64,000 nt of DNA, taken from Blastococcus haudaquaticus (GTDB taxonomy: Bacteria > Actinomycetota > Actinomycetes > Mycobacteriales > Geodermatophilaceae). Made by a program: the position numbers and the translations under genes. A model generated the notes under the pieces. It was not told the DNA's origin. It was given only the letters and a program-made list of their open reading frames with translations, and made no database searches. Shown here one piece after another: positions 36,273 to 43,780 of this stretch; position 1 is the first letter of the stretch, and each line of letters begins with the position of its first letter. The stretch covers positions 620,001-684,000 of the forward strand of contig NZ_OCNK01000001.1 of the NCBI RefSeq assembly GCF_900230285.1, read 5' to 3'.

Positions 36273-37630
36273 GACGCCTCTCCCGTCCGCAGCTCCGGGT
36301 CGACGCGGACGGCGTCCGACAGCGTGGTCTCGCCCACGCTGACGGGGGCGTCGATGCCGAGGCCGAAGAGCGCACGCAGCGCACCGGCGTAGTCGGTCTC
36401 CCCCGGGGTGGCCGCCAGCTCCTTCACCCGCACGGTCGGCTCGTGCAGCAGCTTGTCGACGACGCGGCGGACGGTGCGGGCGATCTCGCCGCGCGCGCGG
36501 GCGTCGAGGTCGGGCAGCCGGGTGGACAGCCGCAGCAGTTCGGCGTCGACCACCTCGGCCGCCTGGCTGCGCAGCGCCGACACCGTCGGGGCCACCTCGG
36601 CGGCCTGCCGCTCGGCGCGCAGCAGGGCGGTCTCGGCCTCCACCAGGGCGTGCGCGGCGGAGATGTCGTCGGCCGCGACCGGCCCGGCGGTGGGCCGACC
36701 GGGCGTCGACGAACGCTCCCCCTGCAGAAGAGCGAGGTCGACCACGTGGACGCCCGGCAGCGCCCCGACTCCCGGGTCGACGTCCCGGGGCAGGGCGAGG
36801 TCGACCACCACGAGCGGGCGGTCACCGCGGCCGCGCATGGCCTCGGCGACGACGTCGGTGGACACGACCAGACCGGTCGCGCCGGTGCAGGTGACCAGCA
36901 CGTCGGCCAGGGGCAGCTCCGCCGGCAGCTCGTCGAGACGAGCGGCGCGGCCGTCGACCGCGTCGGCCAGCCGGGCCGCGTGCGCCTCGGTCCGGGTGCT
37001 GACGACCACGGAGGCGCCGCGTCGGGCGAGGGTCGTGGCGGCGAGGGCGCCCATCGACCCGGCACCGACCACGAGGACGGGACGGCCGGTCAGGCTGCCG
37101 ATGACGTCCTCGGCGCGGTCGAGGGCGACCGACACGAGCGAGGCGCCGGCGCGGTCGATCCCGGTCTCGGTGTGCACGCGCTTGCCGACCCGCAGGGCGC
37201 GCTGGGCCACCGGGTGCAGCGCTCGCCCGACGGTGCCCTCCTCGCGGGCGAGTGCGTAGGCGGCGCGCAGCTGACCGAGGACCTGGGTCTCGCCCACGAC
37301 CATCGAGTCCAGGCCGGAGGCGACCGTGAACAGGTGGGCCACGGCCTGGTCCTCGTAGTGCACGGTCACGTACGGGGAGAGCTCCTCGACCGTCGCGCCG
37401 GCCTGGCGGGCCAGCACCCGGCTGACGTCGGTGACGCCACCGTGGAACTTCTCGACCTCGGCGAAGACCTCGATGCGGTTGCACGTGGCGAGGACGAGCG
37501 CCTCGGTGACGTGGTCGCTCTCCACCAGCTCGTGCAGCGCCTTCACCCGGTCGTCGGGACCCATGGCGAACTGCTCGAGCAGCGCCACCGGTGCGGTCTG
37601 GTGGGACACGCCCACCGCCAGCAGACTCAT
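36269..37630 (-). CDS. hemA: Glutamyl-tRNA reductase
   Basis: First committed haem step: reduces glutamyl-tRNA to glutamate-1-semialdehyde with NADPH. The catalytic Cys50 is in [25 protein letters not shown] and the NADPH loop VVGAGSMG (near residue 190) are intact, and a helical dimerisation domain follows. 453 residues. The ATG overlaps the stop of a 26-codon mini-ORF that separates it from rex. Coupling to rex implies control by cellular NADH. Confidence 0.96.
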   Translation of the reverse strand: MSLLAVGVSHQTAPVALLEQFAMGPDDRVKALHELVESDHVTEALVLATCNRIEVFAEVEKFHGGVTDVSRVLARQAGATVEELSPYVTVHYEDQAVAHLFTVASGLDSMVVGETQVLGQLRAAYALAREEGTVGRALHPVAQRALRVGKRVHTETGIDRAGASLVSVALDRAEDVIGSLTGRPVLVVGAGSMGALAATTLARRGASVVVSTRTEAHAARLADAVDGRAARLDELPAELPLADVLVTCTGATGLVVSTDVVAEAMRGRGDRPLVVVDLALPRDVDPGVGALPGVHVVDLALLQGERSSTPGRPTAGPVAADDISAAHALVEAETALLRAERQAAEVAPTVSALRSQAAEVVDAELLRLSTRLPDLDARARGEIARTVRRVVDKLLHEPTVRVKELAATPGETDYAGALRALFGLGIDAPVSVGETTLSDAVRVDPELRTGEAS

Positions 37631-37707
37631 GAGTCCTCCTCGCCGGCGCTCGTCGGCCGCATTCGCCGACTCGCTCTGTTCACGGCGGAACTCGCAAGCT
37701 CGTTCAC
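37627..37707 (-). CDS. 26-codon mini-ORF coupling rex to hemA
   Basis: The frame starts GTG (VNELASSAVNRASRR...) and ends ...SAGEEDS. Its GTG overlaps the rex stop (GTGA), and its stop overlaps the hemA ATG (ATGA). The peptide is polar and motif-free, and the DNA is rich in GAGC/GAGTC-type runs like other inserts in this window. It seems to preserve translational coupling across extra DNA; a biological role for the peptide is not supported. Confidence 0.4.
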   Translation of the reverse strand: MNELASSAVNRASRRMRPTSAGEEDS

Positions 37708-38366
37708 GCTGGCTCCTCGACCGGGGACACCAGGCGCTGCTGTCCCAGGAACGCCAGCACCTGCAGCTCCACCGACAGGTCGACCTTGCGGACGTCGACC
37801 CCGGGGGGCGCGGAGAGGGTGACCGGCGCGAAGTTCAAGATGCTCCTCACCCCGGCCGCGGCCAGCCGGTCGCAGACCGACTGGGCCACCTCGGCCGGTG
37901 TCGTGATGACGCCGATGGAGGCCTGCGTCGCCGCGACGACCTCTTCGAGCTCGTCCATCGGGCGCACGGTGTGACCGCCGATGCGCTGACCGACGCGGGC
38001 CGGGGCGGCGTCGAACAGGCCGACGAACTCGAACCCGCGGGATCCGAAGCCGGCGTAGTCCGACAGCGCCGAACCCAGGTTGCCGATGCCGACCAGCACG
38101 CACGGCCGTGAGCGCTCCACCCCCAGCACGCGGGAGATGCGGTCGCGCAGGGTGCGGACCTCGTAGCCGACGCCGCGGACGCCGCAGGGGCCGAGGTGGG
38201 AGAGGTCCTTGCGGAGCCCGGCGGGGTTGACCCCGGCCGCCGCGGCCAGTTCACCGGATGCCACGGTGCTCCGGCCGCCGTCGGCCAGAGCGGTCAGCAC
38301 CCGGAGGTAGACGGCCAGGCGGGCGACGGTGGCCTCCGGGATCGTCCGGGGCCGCGGCTGGATCAC
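37704..38366 (-). CDS. rex: Redox-sensing transcriptional repressor Rex
   Basis: NADH/NAD+ sensor that releases DNA when NADH is high. 220 residues: winged helix in residues ~10-85 (NPAGLRKDLSHLGPCGVRGVGY is the recognition region), Rossmann NAD domain from ~88 with VGIGNLGSAL (GIGNLG at 93-98), then FEFVGLFDA and a domain-swapped C-terminal helix. The GTG start has GGAGAG upstream. It heads the operon with hemA, and a Rex-like site lies in its own promoter. Confidence 0.95.
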   Translation of the reverse strand: MIQPRPRTIPEATVARLAVYLRVLTALADGGRSTVASGELAAAAGVNPAGLRKDLSHLGPCGVRGVGYEVRTLRDRISRVLGVERSRPCVLVGIGNLGSALSDYAGFGSRGFEFVGLFDAAPARVGQRIGGHTVRPMDELEEVVAATQASIGVITTPAEVAQSVCDRLAAAGVRSILNFAPVTLSAPPGVDVRKVDLSVELQVLAFLGQQRLVSPVEEPA

Positions 38367-38415
38367 GGGCTCTCCACAGCGGTCGCGCCCGGATGACAGG
38401 GCGCGGGGATCAAAG

Positions 38416-38442
38416 GAACGCGGGCGTCACTCGCCCGCGTTC
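38416..38442. other. Stem-loop at the 5' end of the rex transcript
   Basis: GAACGCGGGCG and CGCCCGCGTTC form an exact 11-bp stem with a five-base loop. With the proposed -10 at 38446-38451, transcription would begin inside or just before the upstream arm. It could stabilise or hide the 5' end of the mRNA, or be a terminator for genes upstream. Confidence 0.5.
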
Positions 38443-38445
38443 GCC

Positions 38446-38479
38446 ACGGTAGCCGCTTGTGAACGCAGGAACAAAGTCG
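38446..38479 (-). promoter_or_regulatory. Proposed rex promoter
   Basis: On the minus strand, TTGTTC (-35) and TACCGT (-10, 38446-38451) are 17 bases apart. The Rex-like site falls over the -35 and the spacer, so binding would block polymerase. Confidence 0.5.
38457..38474. promoter_or_regulatory. Degenerate Rex operator upstream of rex
   Basis: TTGTGAACGCAGGAACAA: one perfect TTGTGAA arm and a second arm matching at four of seven positions. Flanks (GCTTGTGAA...ACAAAGTCG) are the same as at the perfect site 13803-13820. It suggests autoregulation of rex and the haem operon. Confidence 0.65.
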
Positions 38480-38486
38480 CCGGAAC

Positions 38487-38515
38487 CCGTTCGGGGCCCT
38501 GACCGGCCCGAACGG
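38487..38515. terminator. Hairpin downstream of the glutaredoxin-like gene
   Basis: CCGTTCGGGGCC pairs with GGCCCGAACGG with one bulged base and a six-base loop, about 50 bases past the stop. It would separate this gene pair from the rex promoter. Confidence 0.55.
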
Positions 38516-38563
38516 CCCTCGCTGTGTCCGAGACCACCGTAACGACCCCGCTCATACCCCCCG

Positions 38564-38833
38564 TCAGGGGGTCGGCAGCCCGAGATCCCGTCGCAACCGG
38601 ACGACGTCGACGGTGAAGTAGGAGTGCTCCCTGCCGTCGAGCAGGACGACCGGGACGCGGTCGCCGTACTCGGCGCGGAGCTCCGGGTCCTCGTCCACGT
38701 CGACGAGCTGCGGGGTGAGGCCGGCCTCGGCACCGACCCGGGTGACGGTCTCGGCCGCCGTCTCGCACAGGTGGCAGCCGGCCCTCGTGAGCAGCTGGAG
38801 GCGCGCCGTCGGCTCAGGCACCGGCGCCGACAC
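38564..38833 (-). CDS. Glutaredoxin-like protein
   Basis: 89 residues, thioredoxin fold. The active-site motif is TRAGCHLCETA (C-x2-C) near residue 20, and the cis-Pro follows in RVPVVLLDG. It is the positional match of the glutaredoxin-like Rv0508 near hemA in M. tuberculosis. The partner is unknown, mycothiol or a thioredoxin reductase being possible. The GTG start lies within the last codons of the acyl-CoA synthetase (20-base overlap), so the pair is co-transcribed. Confidence 0.8.
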   Translation of the reverse strand: MSAPVPEPTARLQLLTRAGCHLCETAAETVTRVGAEAGLTPQLVDVDEDPELRAEYGDRVPVVLLDGREHSYFTVDVVRLRRDLGLPTP

Positions 38834-40433
38834 CCACTTCCTCGGCGGTCCCCTCTCCTCCGCCTCCGCCTCCGCCTCCGCCGTCGCCGTCGCCGTCGCC
38901 GGTGAGCCCGAGCTCCCGCAGGCGCGCCCGGCTCACCTTGCCGGTCAGCGAGTGCGGCAGCGCGGACAGGAAGTGGACGGAGGTAGGCACCTTGTAGCGG
39001 GCCAGGGACTCCGCGGCGTGCGCCTGCAGCTCCTCGAACGTCAGCTCCGCGTCGGGCCGCACGACGACGACCGCCCGGACGGCGGCACCGGTGCGGGGGT
39101 CCGGCACCCCGATCACGGCGCTCTCCGCGACGGCGGGGTGGGCGTCGAGGACCCGCTCCACCTCCGCGGGGTAGACGTTGAAGCCGCTCACCAGGATGAG
39201 GTCGCTGCGGCGGTCGACCAGGTGCAGGTCCCCGTCGGCGTCCCGGTAGGCCAGGTCGCCGGTGCCCAGCCACCCGTCGGCGTCGGGACCGTCGGCACCG
39301 TCGGGCCAGTACCCGGCGAACAGGTTCGCCCCGCGGATCCAGATCTCGCCGGGGCCCTCCTCCATGTCATCGTCGTGGTGGTCATCCCCGTTCGCGGAGT
39401 CCTTGTCGCCGACGTCGCCGGCGTCCTCGGTGGCCGCGGTGTCGCGCAGGACGAGCTCCACACCGGGCAGCGGGCCGCCGATGCAGTTGGGCTTGGCCCG
39501 CCCGGTGGTCAGCGTGCTGGCCACCACGGGTGAGGCCTCCGTGAGGCCGTACCCCTCCCAGACGGTGACCGCGGCCCGGTCGCGCATCTCCCTCCAGACG
39601 TCGACGGGGAGCGGAGCCGCACCCGAGGACGCCATGCGCATCGCCGCGAAGCCCCGGCGCAGCTCGGCGTCGTTGCCCAGCGCGTCGGCCGCGGCCAGCC
39701 AGGCCTGGAACATCGGCGGGGCACCCGGCACCGCCGTCACGTGCTCCTCGGCCATGAGGGCGAGCGACGACCGCGGGTCGAAGGTCTCCTGCAGCACGGC
39801 GCAGGCACCCGTGGCGGCGACCAGGCCGAAGCCCGCGTTGAGGCCGTAGACGTGGAAGAGCGGCAGGACCAGGAGGACCCGGTCGTCCTCGCGGACCGGC
39901 GGGGGTGTCATGGCCAGGCACTGCTCGTGGTTGGCGCGCATGGCCGCCGCGGTGAGGATCGCACCGCGGGGGCGGCCCGTCGTGCCACTGGTGTACGCCA
40001 GGAAGGACGGTCCCGCCGGGTCGACCGCCACCGCGGGCGGCGGCCCCTCGGCGTCGGGCGGGCCGACGCACACCGGAACGCCGGCGACGGGCTCCCGCTG
40101 CGCGCCGGTCACGAACAGCGCGGCCCCGGAGTCGGTGAGGACGTACTCGAGCTCGGGGTCGGTGTACGCCGTGTTGACCGGCACGACGACCAGACCGGCG
40201 CGCAGCGCGCCGAGGGCGGCGCGCAGCCAGTCCAGTCCGTTCGGGAGCTGCACGGCCACCCGGTCGCCGGCGGTGAGCTCGCGGGCGGCGAATCCGGCGG
40301 CCGCACGGTCGACGGCGGCGTCCAGCTCCGCCCAGGTGAGGCGCTGGTCGCCGGCCACCACCGCGGGCGCGTCGGGCCGTCGGCGGGCGGCTGACCCGAC
40401 GAGCTCGGCCAGCGTCGTGCCTGCCTCTTCCAC
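38814..40433 (-). CDS. AMP-dependent acyl-CoA synthetase/ligase
   Basis: 539 residues of the adenylate-forming superfamily, probably a fatty-acyl-CoA ligase. Motifs: YTSGTTGRPRGAIL (ATP loop), GYGLTEASPV, the GD/R region LGTGDLAYRDADGDLHLVDRRSDLILVSG, and the catalytic Lys in LTGKVSRARLRELG. Two oddities: an acidic, His-containing loop between LVLRDTAATE and GEIWIRGANL (about 20 residues longer than usual), and a Gly/Asp-run C-terminus encoded by hexanucleotide repeats. The GTG start follows GGAGGAG. The chain-length preference cannot be told. Confidence 0.85.
   Translation of the reverse strand: MEEAGTTLAELVGSAARRRPDAPAVVAGDQRLTWAELDAAVDRAAAGFAARELTAGDRVAVQLPNGLDWLRAALGALRAGLVVVPVNTAYTDPELEYVLTDSGAALFVTGAQREPVAGVPVCVGPPDAEGPPPAVAVDPAGPSFLAYTSGTTGRPRGAILTAAAMRANHEQCLAMTPPPVREDDRVLLVLPLFHVYGLNAGFGLVAATGACAVLQETFDPRSSLALMAEEHVTAVPGAPPMFQAWLAAADALGNDAELRRGFAAMRMASSGAAPLPVDVWREMRDRAAVTVWEGYGLTEASPVVASTLTTGRAKPNCIGGPLPGVELVLRDTAATEDAGDVGDKDSANGDDHHDDDMEEGPGEIWIRGANLFAGYWPDGADGPDADGWLGTGDLAYRDADGDLHLVDRRSDLILVSGFNVYPAEVERVLDAHPAVAESAVIGVPDPRTGAAVRAVVVVRPDAELTFEELQAHAAESLARYKVPTSVHFLSALPHSLTGKVSRARLRELGLTGDGDGDGGGGGGGGGEGTAEEVGVGAGA
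38857..38898. repeat. Hexanucleotide tandem repeats at the 3' end of the acyl-CoA synthetase gene
   Basis: Four CCTCCG units followed by three CCGTCG units, encoding the Gly run and Gly-Asp run near the protein C-terminus. Slippage would change length by two residues per unit and stay in frame. The tract lies 24 bases upstream of the glutaredoxin-like start. Confidence 0.85.
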
Positions 40434-40633
40434 GATCTCCTCCGTTGGAGCTGGTCTGGTCGGCCGGCCCCGGAAGGCACGTCGCGGTGCGTTCCGGCAA
40501 GCTGGCGTGGACGGGCTGGGGCGATGTTGTCACCATGGGGCCGGCCCTGCAGCATCGCGCGCCCGTTCCCCGCCGGGCGCGTCGGGGGAAGATGGTCCAG
40601 GTAGGCGGGCCGACGAGGAGGTCGATCGCCCGC

Positions 40634-41443
40634 ATGGCCCAGCCCCTGGACGCCGAGCGGTTCCCCGCCGCCGCACCCCCGACGGCGTCCCCGGTCCCGT
40701 CGCGGCGTCCCTCGCCCCGGCCGCGTCCCACCCCGGGCCCCTCGCCGGCGGCGCGCCCCACCCCGTTCCCCCGGGCCAGCGCCGAGCACCTCCCGGCAGA
40801 GCCGCTCAACATCGCCGCCGACGTCCCCGACACGATCGAGGAGGACGTCGCCGACGAGGTGGCCGCGCTGGAGGCAGGCCTCGCGCCCGCGCCCGACGGT
40901 GTGGACGTCTGGGGCCTGGTGGCCCGGGCGCAGGAGGGCGATGCCGAGGCGTTCGGGCTGCTCTACGACCACTACGTCACGACGGTGCACCGCTACGTCT
41001 ACTACCGGGTGGGCGACCGGGCGACCGCGGAGGACGTCACGAGCGAGACGTTCGTGCGGGCCCTCCGCCGGATCGACTCCCTGTCCTTCCAGGGCCGCGA
41101 CGTCGGCGCCTGGCTGGTCACCATCGCCCGCAACATCATCCGCGACCACGTGAAGAGCAGCCGCTACCGGCTGGAGGTCACCACCGCGGACATGCGCGAC
41201 GCCGACCGGGCCACCGACGGGCCCGAGGACGCCGTGGTGCAGCACCTCACCAACCGGGAGCTCCTGGCCTGCGTGCAGCAGCTGGGCAGCGAGCAGCAGG
41301 AATGCATCGTGCTGCGTTTCATCCACGGCCTCTCGGTGTCCGAGACCGCCGAGATCATGGGCAAGAAGGACGGCGCCATCAAGGCGCTGCAGCACCGCGC
41401 GGTCCGCCGTCTCGCCGGCCTCCTCCCGGACGGTCTGCGATGA
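40634..41443 (+). CDS. bldN: ECF sigma factor, BldN type
   Basis: 269 residues. Region 2 (EAFGLLYDHYVTTVHRYVYYRVGDRATAEDVTSETFVRAL) and region 4 (QQECIVLRFIHGLSVSETAEIMGKKDGAIKALQHRAVRRLAGLLPD) match what I recall of Streptomyces sigma BldN almost block for block. A ~90-residue Pro/Arg/Ala-rich N-terminus precedes region 2, like the cleaved pro-sequence of BldN. The hem-rex neighbourhood and a following anti-sigma gene are also the same. The ATG (MAQPLDAERF) has GAGGAGG upstream but at a long spacing (~13), so the start is uncertain. Confidence 0.82.
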   Translation: MAQPLDAERFPAAAPPTASPVPSRRPSPRPRPTPGPSPAARPTPFPRASAEHLPAEPLNIAADVPDTIEEDVADEVAALEAGLAPAPDGVDVWGLVARAQEGDAEAFGLLYDHYVTTVHRYVYYRVGDRATAEDVTSETFVRALRRIDSLSFQGRDVGAWLVTIARNIIRDHVKSSRYRLEVTTADMRDADRATDGPEDAVVQHLTNRELLACVQQLGSEQQECIVLRFIHGLSVSETAEIMGKKDGAIKALQHRAVRRLAGLLPDGLR

Positions 41444-41465
41444 CCGGGACGACCTTCGTCGGGGG

Positions 41466-41494
41466 CGTAACCGAATACCGGCCCCCCTCGTTGG
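41466..41494 (+). promoter_or_regulatory. BldN-type promoter upstream of rsbN
   Basis: CGTAAC (41466-41471) and CGTTGG (41489-41494) are 17 bases apart. The Streptomyces BldN consensus, as I recall it, is CGTAAC-N16-CGTTGA, and rsbN is one of its targets. The -10 is about 70 bases before the rsbN ATG. Confidence 0.6.
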
Positions 41495-41561
41495 GTCAGG
41501 TGCAGCGGGGTCGGCCGATGGTGGGCCGCTCCGCGTCCACGGGGACCGGAGGCCAGACGTC

Positions 41562-42725
41562 ATGAGCGTGCGAGATCGCGAGGAGTCCGTCGTCGCGCGG
41601 CTGCACGCCCTGTCGCCCAGCCTCGGCGGGGAGCCCGACCCCGACTTCCGGGCAGCCACCCGCGCGCGGCTCGTCGCGATGGCCGCCGTCCGGACGCCCG
41701 AACCGGCACCGCGGTCCACGCTGCAGCGCCTCCTGTCCGCGCGCGCCGCGGACGCCGCACCCGCCCGCTGGCGCGGCCGCCTGACCGCCGGCCTCGCCGG
41801 TGCTGCGCTCACCGTCACCGCGCTCGCATCGCTCGTCGCCGTCGCCGACGACGCCCGTCCCGGCGACGTCCTCTACGACCTCAAGCGCGGCACCGAGCAG
41901 ACCCAGCTGGCCCTGGCCGGGGACTCCCGCGGCCAGACCCTCCTCGACTTCGCCAGCACCCGACTCGACGAGCTGGAGACCCTCGTCGGCGACGGCCCGA
42001 GCGCGCTGCCCGCCGTCCCGGCCGGCGGGCAGGACGACGCGACGGTGCTGGCCGCGGACGCGGACCCCGCGCTGGTGCTCGAGACGCTGCGGACGATGGA
42101 CGAGCAGACCCAGGAGGGCGCGGCCTGGCTGACCGACCGGGCCGTCGACACGGCCAACCGAGCGCCGCTGGACCGGCTGGCCCAGTGGGCCGCCGCCCAG
42201 TCCGGTGAGCTGGCCGCGCTGGAGCCGCTCGTCCCGGAGGCCGCGGCCGACGCCGTCGCCGGGTCCCTCGAGCTCCTCGCACAGGTCGGTCTGCGCGCCG
42301 ACGGCCTCGAGGTCGCCCTGAGCTGTGCGGGCGGCCCGGCGGTGGCCGGCACCGACGATCTGGGGCCCGTCCCGGCGGCCTGCCCCACTCCGGTCGAGAC
42401 CCCAGGGGCACCGACGAGCGGCCAGACTCCCGGCCCCGGATCGGTGCCCGCGCCGGCGCCGCAGGGGACCACTCCCCCGGGCACGACACCGGCCCAGCCC
42501 ACCGTGCCACCCGAGCCCGCGCCGGCCCCGGTTCCGCCGGGCGGCGGCACCGGAGGTCTGCCGACGACGGTGGTGCCGGCCCCGACGACGCCGCGCCTCC
42601 CGACCCCGTCGGGGCCGCAGCTCCCGCTGCCGGTGCCGCCCGCACCCTCGTCGGCGATCGTCTCCGTGCCGCCGCTGGGGCCGATCGAGGTGTGCATCCC
42701 GCCGCTCCTCACGGTCGGCTGCTGA
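41562..42725 (+). CDS. rsbN: Membrane anti-sigma factor, RsbN-like (DUF5667)
   Basis: 387 residues: a cytosolic N-terminus (1-70) with PDFRAATRARLVAMAAVR, which resembles the RsbN anti-sigma segment; one membrane helix at ~74-95; a DUF5667 domain starting RPGDVLYDLKRGTEQTQLAL; then a Pro/Thr/Gly-rich extracytoplasmic tail (~265-365) ending in a Cys-containing hydrophobic motif. Gene order after bldN and a BldN-type promoter in the 118-base gap support the role: hold sigma BldN at the membrane, with negative feedback. No good ribosome site is seen at the ATG. Confidence 0.75.
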   Translation: MSVRDREESVVARLHALSPSLGGEPDPDFRAATRARLVAMAAVRTPEPAPRSTLQRLLSARAADAAPARWRGRLTAGLAGAALTVTALASLVAVADDARPGDVLYDLKRGTEQTQLALAGDSRGQTLLDFASTRLDELETLVGDGPSALPAVPAGGQDDATVLAADADPALVLETLRTMDEQTQEGAAWLTDRAVDTANRAPLDRLAQWAAAQSGELAALEPLVPEAAADAVAGSLELLAQVGLRADGLEVALSCAGGPAVAGTDDLGPVPAACPTPVETPGAPTSGQTPGPGSVPAPAPQGTTPPGTTPAQPTVPPEPAPAPVPPGGGTGGLPTTVVPAPTTPRLPTPSGPQLPLPVPPAPSSAIVSVPPLGPIEVCIPPLLTVGC

Positions 42726-42811
42726 CCCCCGGACCCCGCCCTCGCCGATCCCACTAGGGTCGACTCGACGGCCCCGTACGGGGTGGCGGATCGATCGCAG
42801 GGAGGTCCTTC

Positions 42812-43720
42812 GTGCCGCGACTCCCGCTGCGCGGCCGGCGGTCCGCGGACCCGGCCGACGAGGAGACCCGCGCCCACGTCGCCGGCGCCGCATCGGCGGC
42901 TGCCGCCGAGGTCGCGCCCCCGCCCGCGGTCACACCCGACCTCACCGGCGCGGCGTTCTTCGACGTCGACAACACGATGATGATGGGCGCCTCGCTCTTC
43001 TGGTTCGCCCGCGGGCTCGCCGCCCGCAAGTACTTCTCCAGCCGGGACATGGCGGGCTTCATCTGGCAGCAGGCGAAGTTCCGCATCGGCGGCAACGAGG
43101 GCAACCCCGACGACATGCACACGATCCGGGAGAACGCGCTCGCCTTCGTCGCCGGCCGCGAGGTGGCCGAGATCGTGCGGCACAGCGAGGAGATCTACGA
43201 CGAGCTGATGGCCGACCGGATCTGGGGAGGCACGCGGGCACTGGCCCAGCAGCACCTGGACGCCGGGCAGCGGGTCTGGCTCGTCACGGCGACGCCGATC
43301 GAGCTGGCCTCCATCATCGCCCACCGGCTCGGCCTGACCGGAGCGCTCGGCACCGTCTCCGAGGTGGTCGACGGCAAGTACACCGGCCGGCTGGTCGGCG
43401 AGCTCATGCACGGCCCGGCCAAGGCCGAAGCGGTGCTGGCACTCGCCGAGCGCGAAGGCCTCGATCTCAGCCGGTGCACCGCCTACAGCGACTCGGCGAA
43501 CGACCTGCCGATGCTGTCGCTCACCGGCACCGCTGTCGCGGTCAACCCCGACACCGAGCTCCGCGCGGTCGCCCGGGCGCGGGGGTGGACCATCCGCGAC
43601 TTCCGCACCGGCCGCAAGGCCGCGAAGATCGGCGTCCCGACCGTGGCCGCCGCTGCACTCACCGGCGGTGTCGTCGGCGGCGCCATCGCCCTGCGGAGGC
43701 GCGAGAAGTTCCCCTGGTAG
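42812..43720 (+). CDS. HAD-superfamily IB hydrolase (SerB-like)
   Basis: 302 residues. The catalytic motif [11 protein letters not shown] (DxDxT-type) is near residue 50; motif II is in VTATPIEL and motif III in [11 protein letters not shown]. The N-terminal ~45 residues are Ala/Pro-rich, and the C-terminus has one hydrophobic segment ([17 protein letters not shown]) then RRREKFPW, suggesting membrane attachment. M. tuberculosis SerB1 (Rv0505c) sits in the same neighbourhood. The substrate is unknown. The GTG start has GGAGG upstream. Confidence 0.85.
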   Translation: MPRLPLRGRRSADPADEETRAHVAGAASAAAAEVAPPPAVTPDLTGAAFFDVDNTMMMGASLFWFARGLAARKYFSSRDMAGFIWQQAKFRIGGNEGNPDDMHTIRENALAFVAGREVAEIVRHSEEIYDELMADRIWGGTRALAQQHLDAGQRVWLVTATPIELASIIAHRLGLTGALGTVSEVVDGKYTGRLVGELMHGPAKAEAVLALAEREGLDLSRCTAYSDSANDLPMLSLTGTAVAVNPDTELRAVARARGWTIRDFRTGRKAAKIGVPTVAAAALTGGVVGGAIALRRREKFPW

Positions 43721-43780
43721 AGGAAGGACCCTCGGCCCCCCACACCTCGCAGGCTCGGCGCGGGCCCCTGACGAGGGCCG

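Noticed and set aside
38539-38565. A second BldN-type promoter beginning CGTAAC
   Set aside because: The expected CGTTGA-like -10 is absent at 16-17 bases (the sequence there is C-rich), and it would point into the glutaredoxin-like gene from its 3' side.
43721-43780. Bidirectional terminator between the HAD and acyltransferase genes
   Set aside because: Only short, interrupted complementarity is visible; no stem of seven or more uninterrupted base pairs with a reasonable loop.
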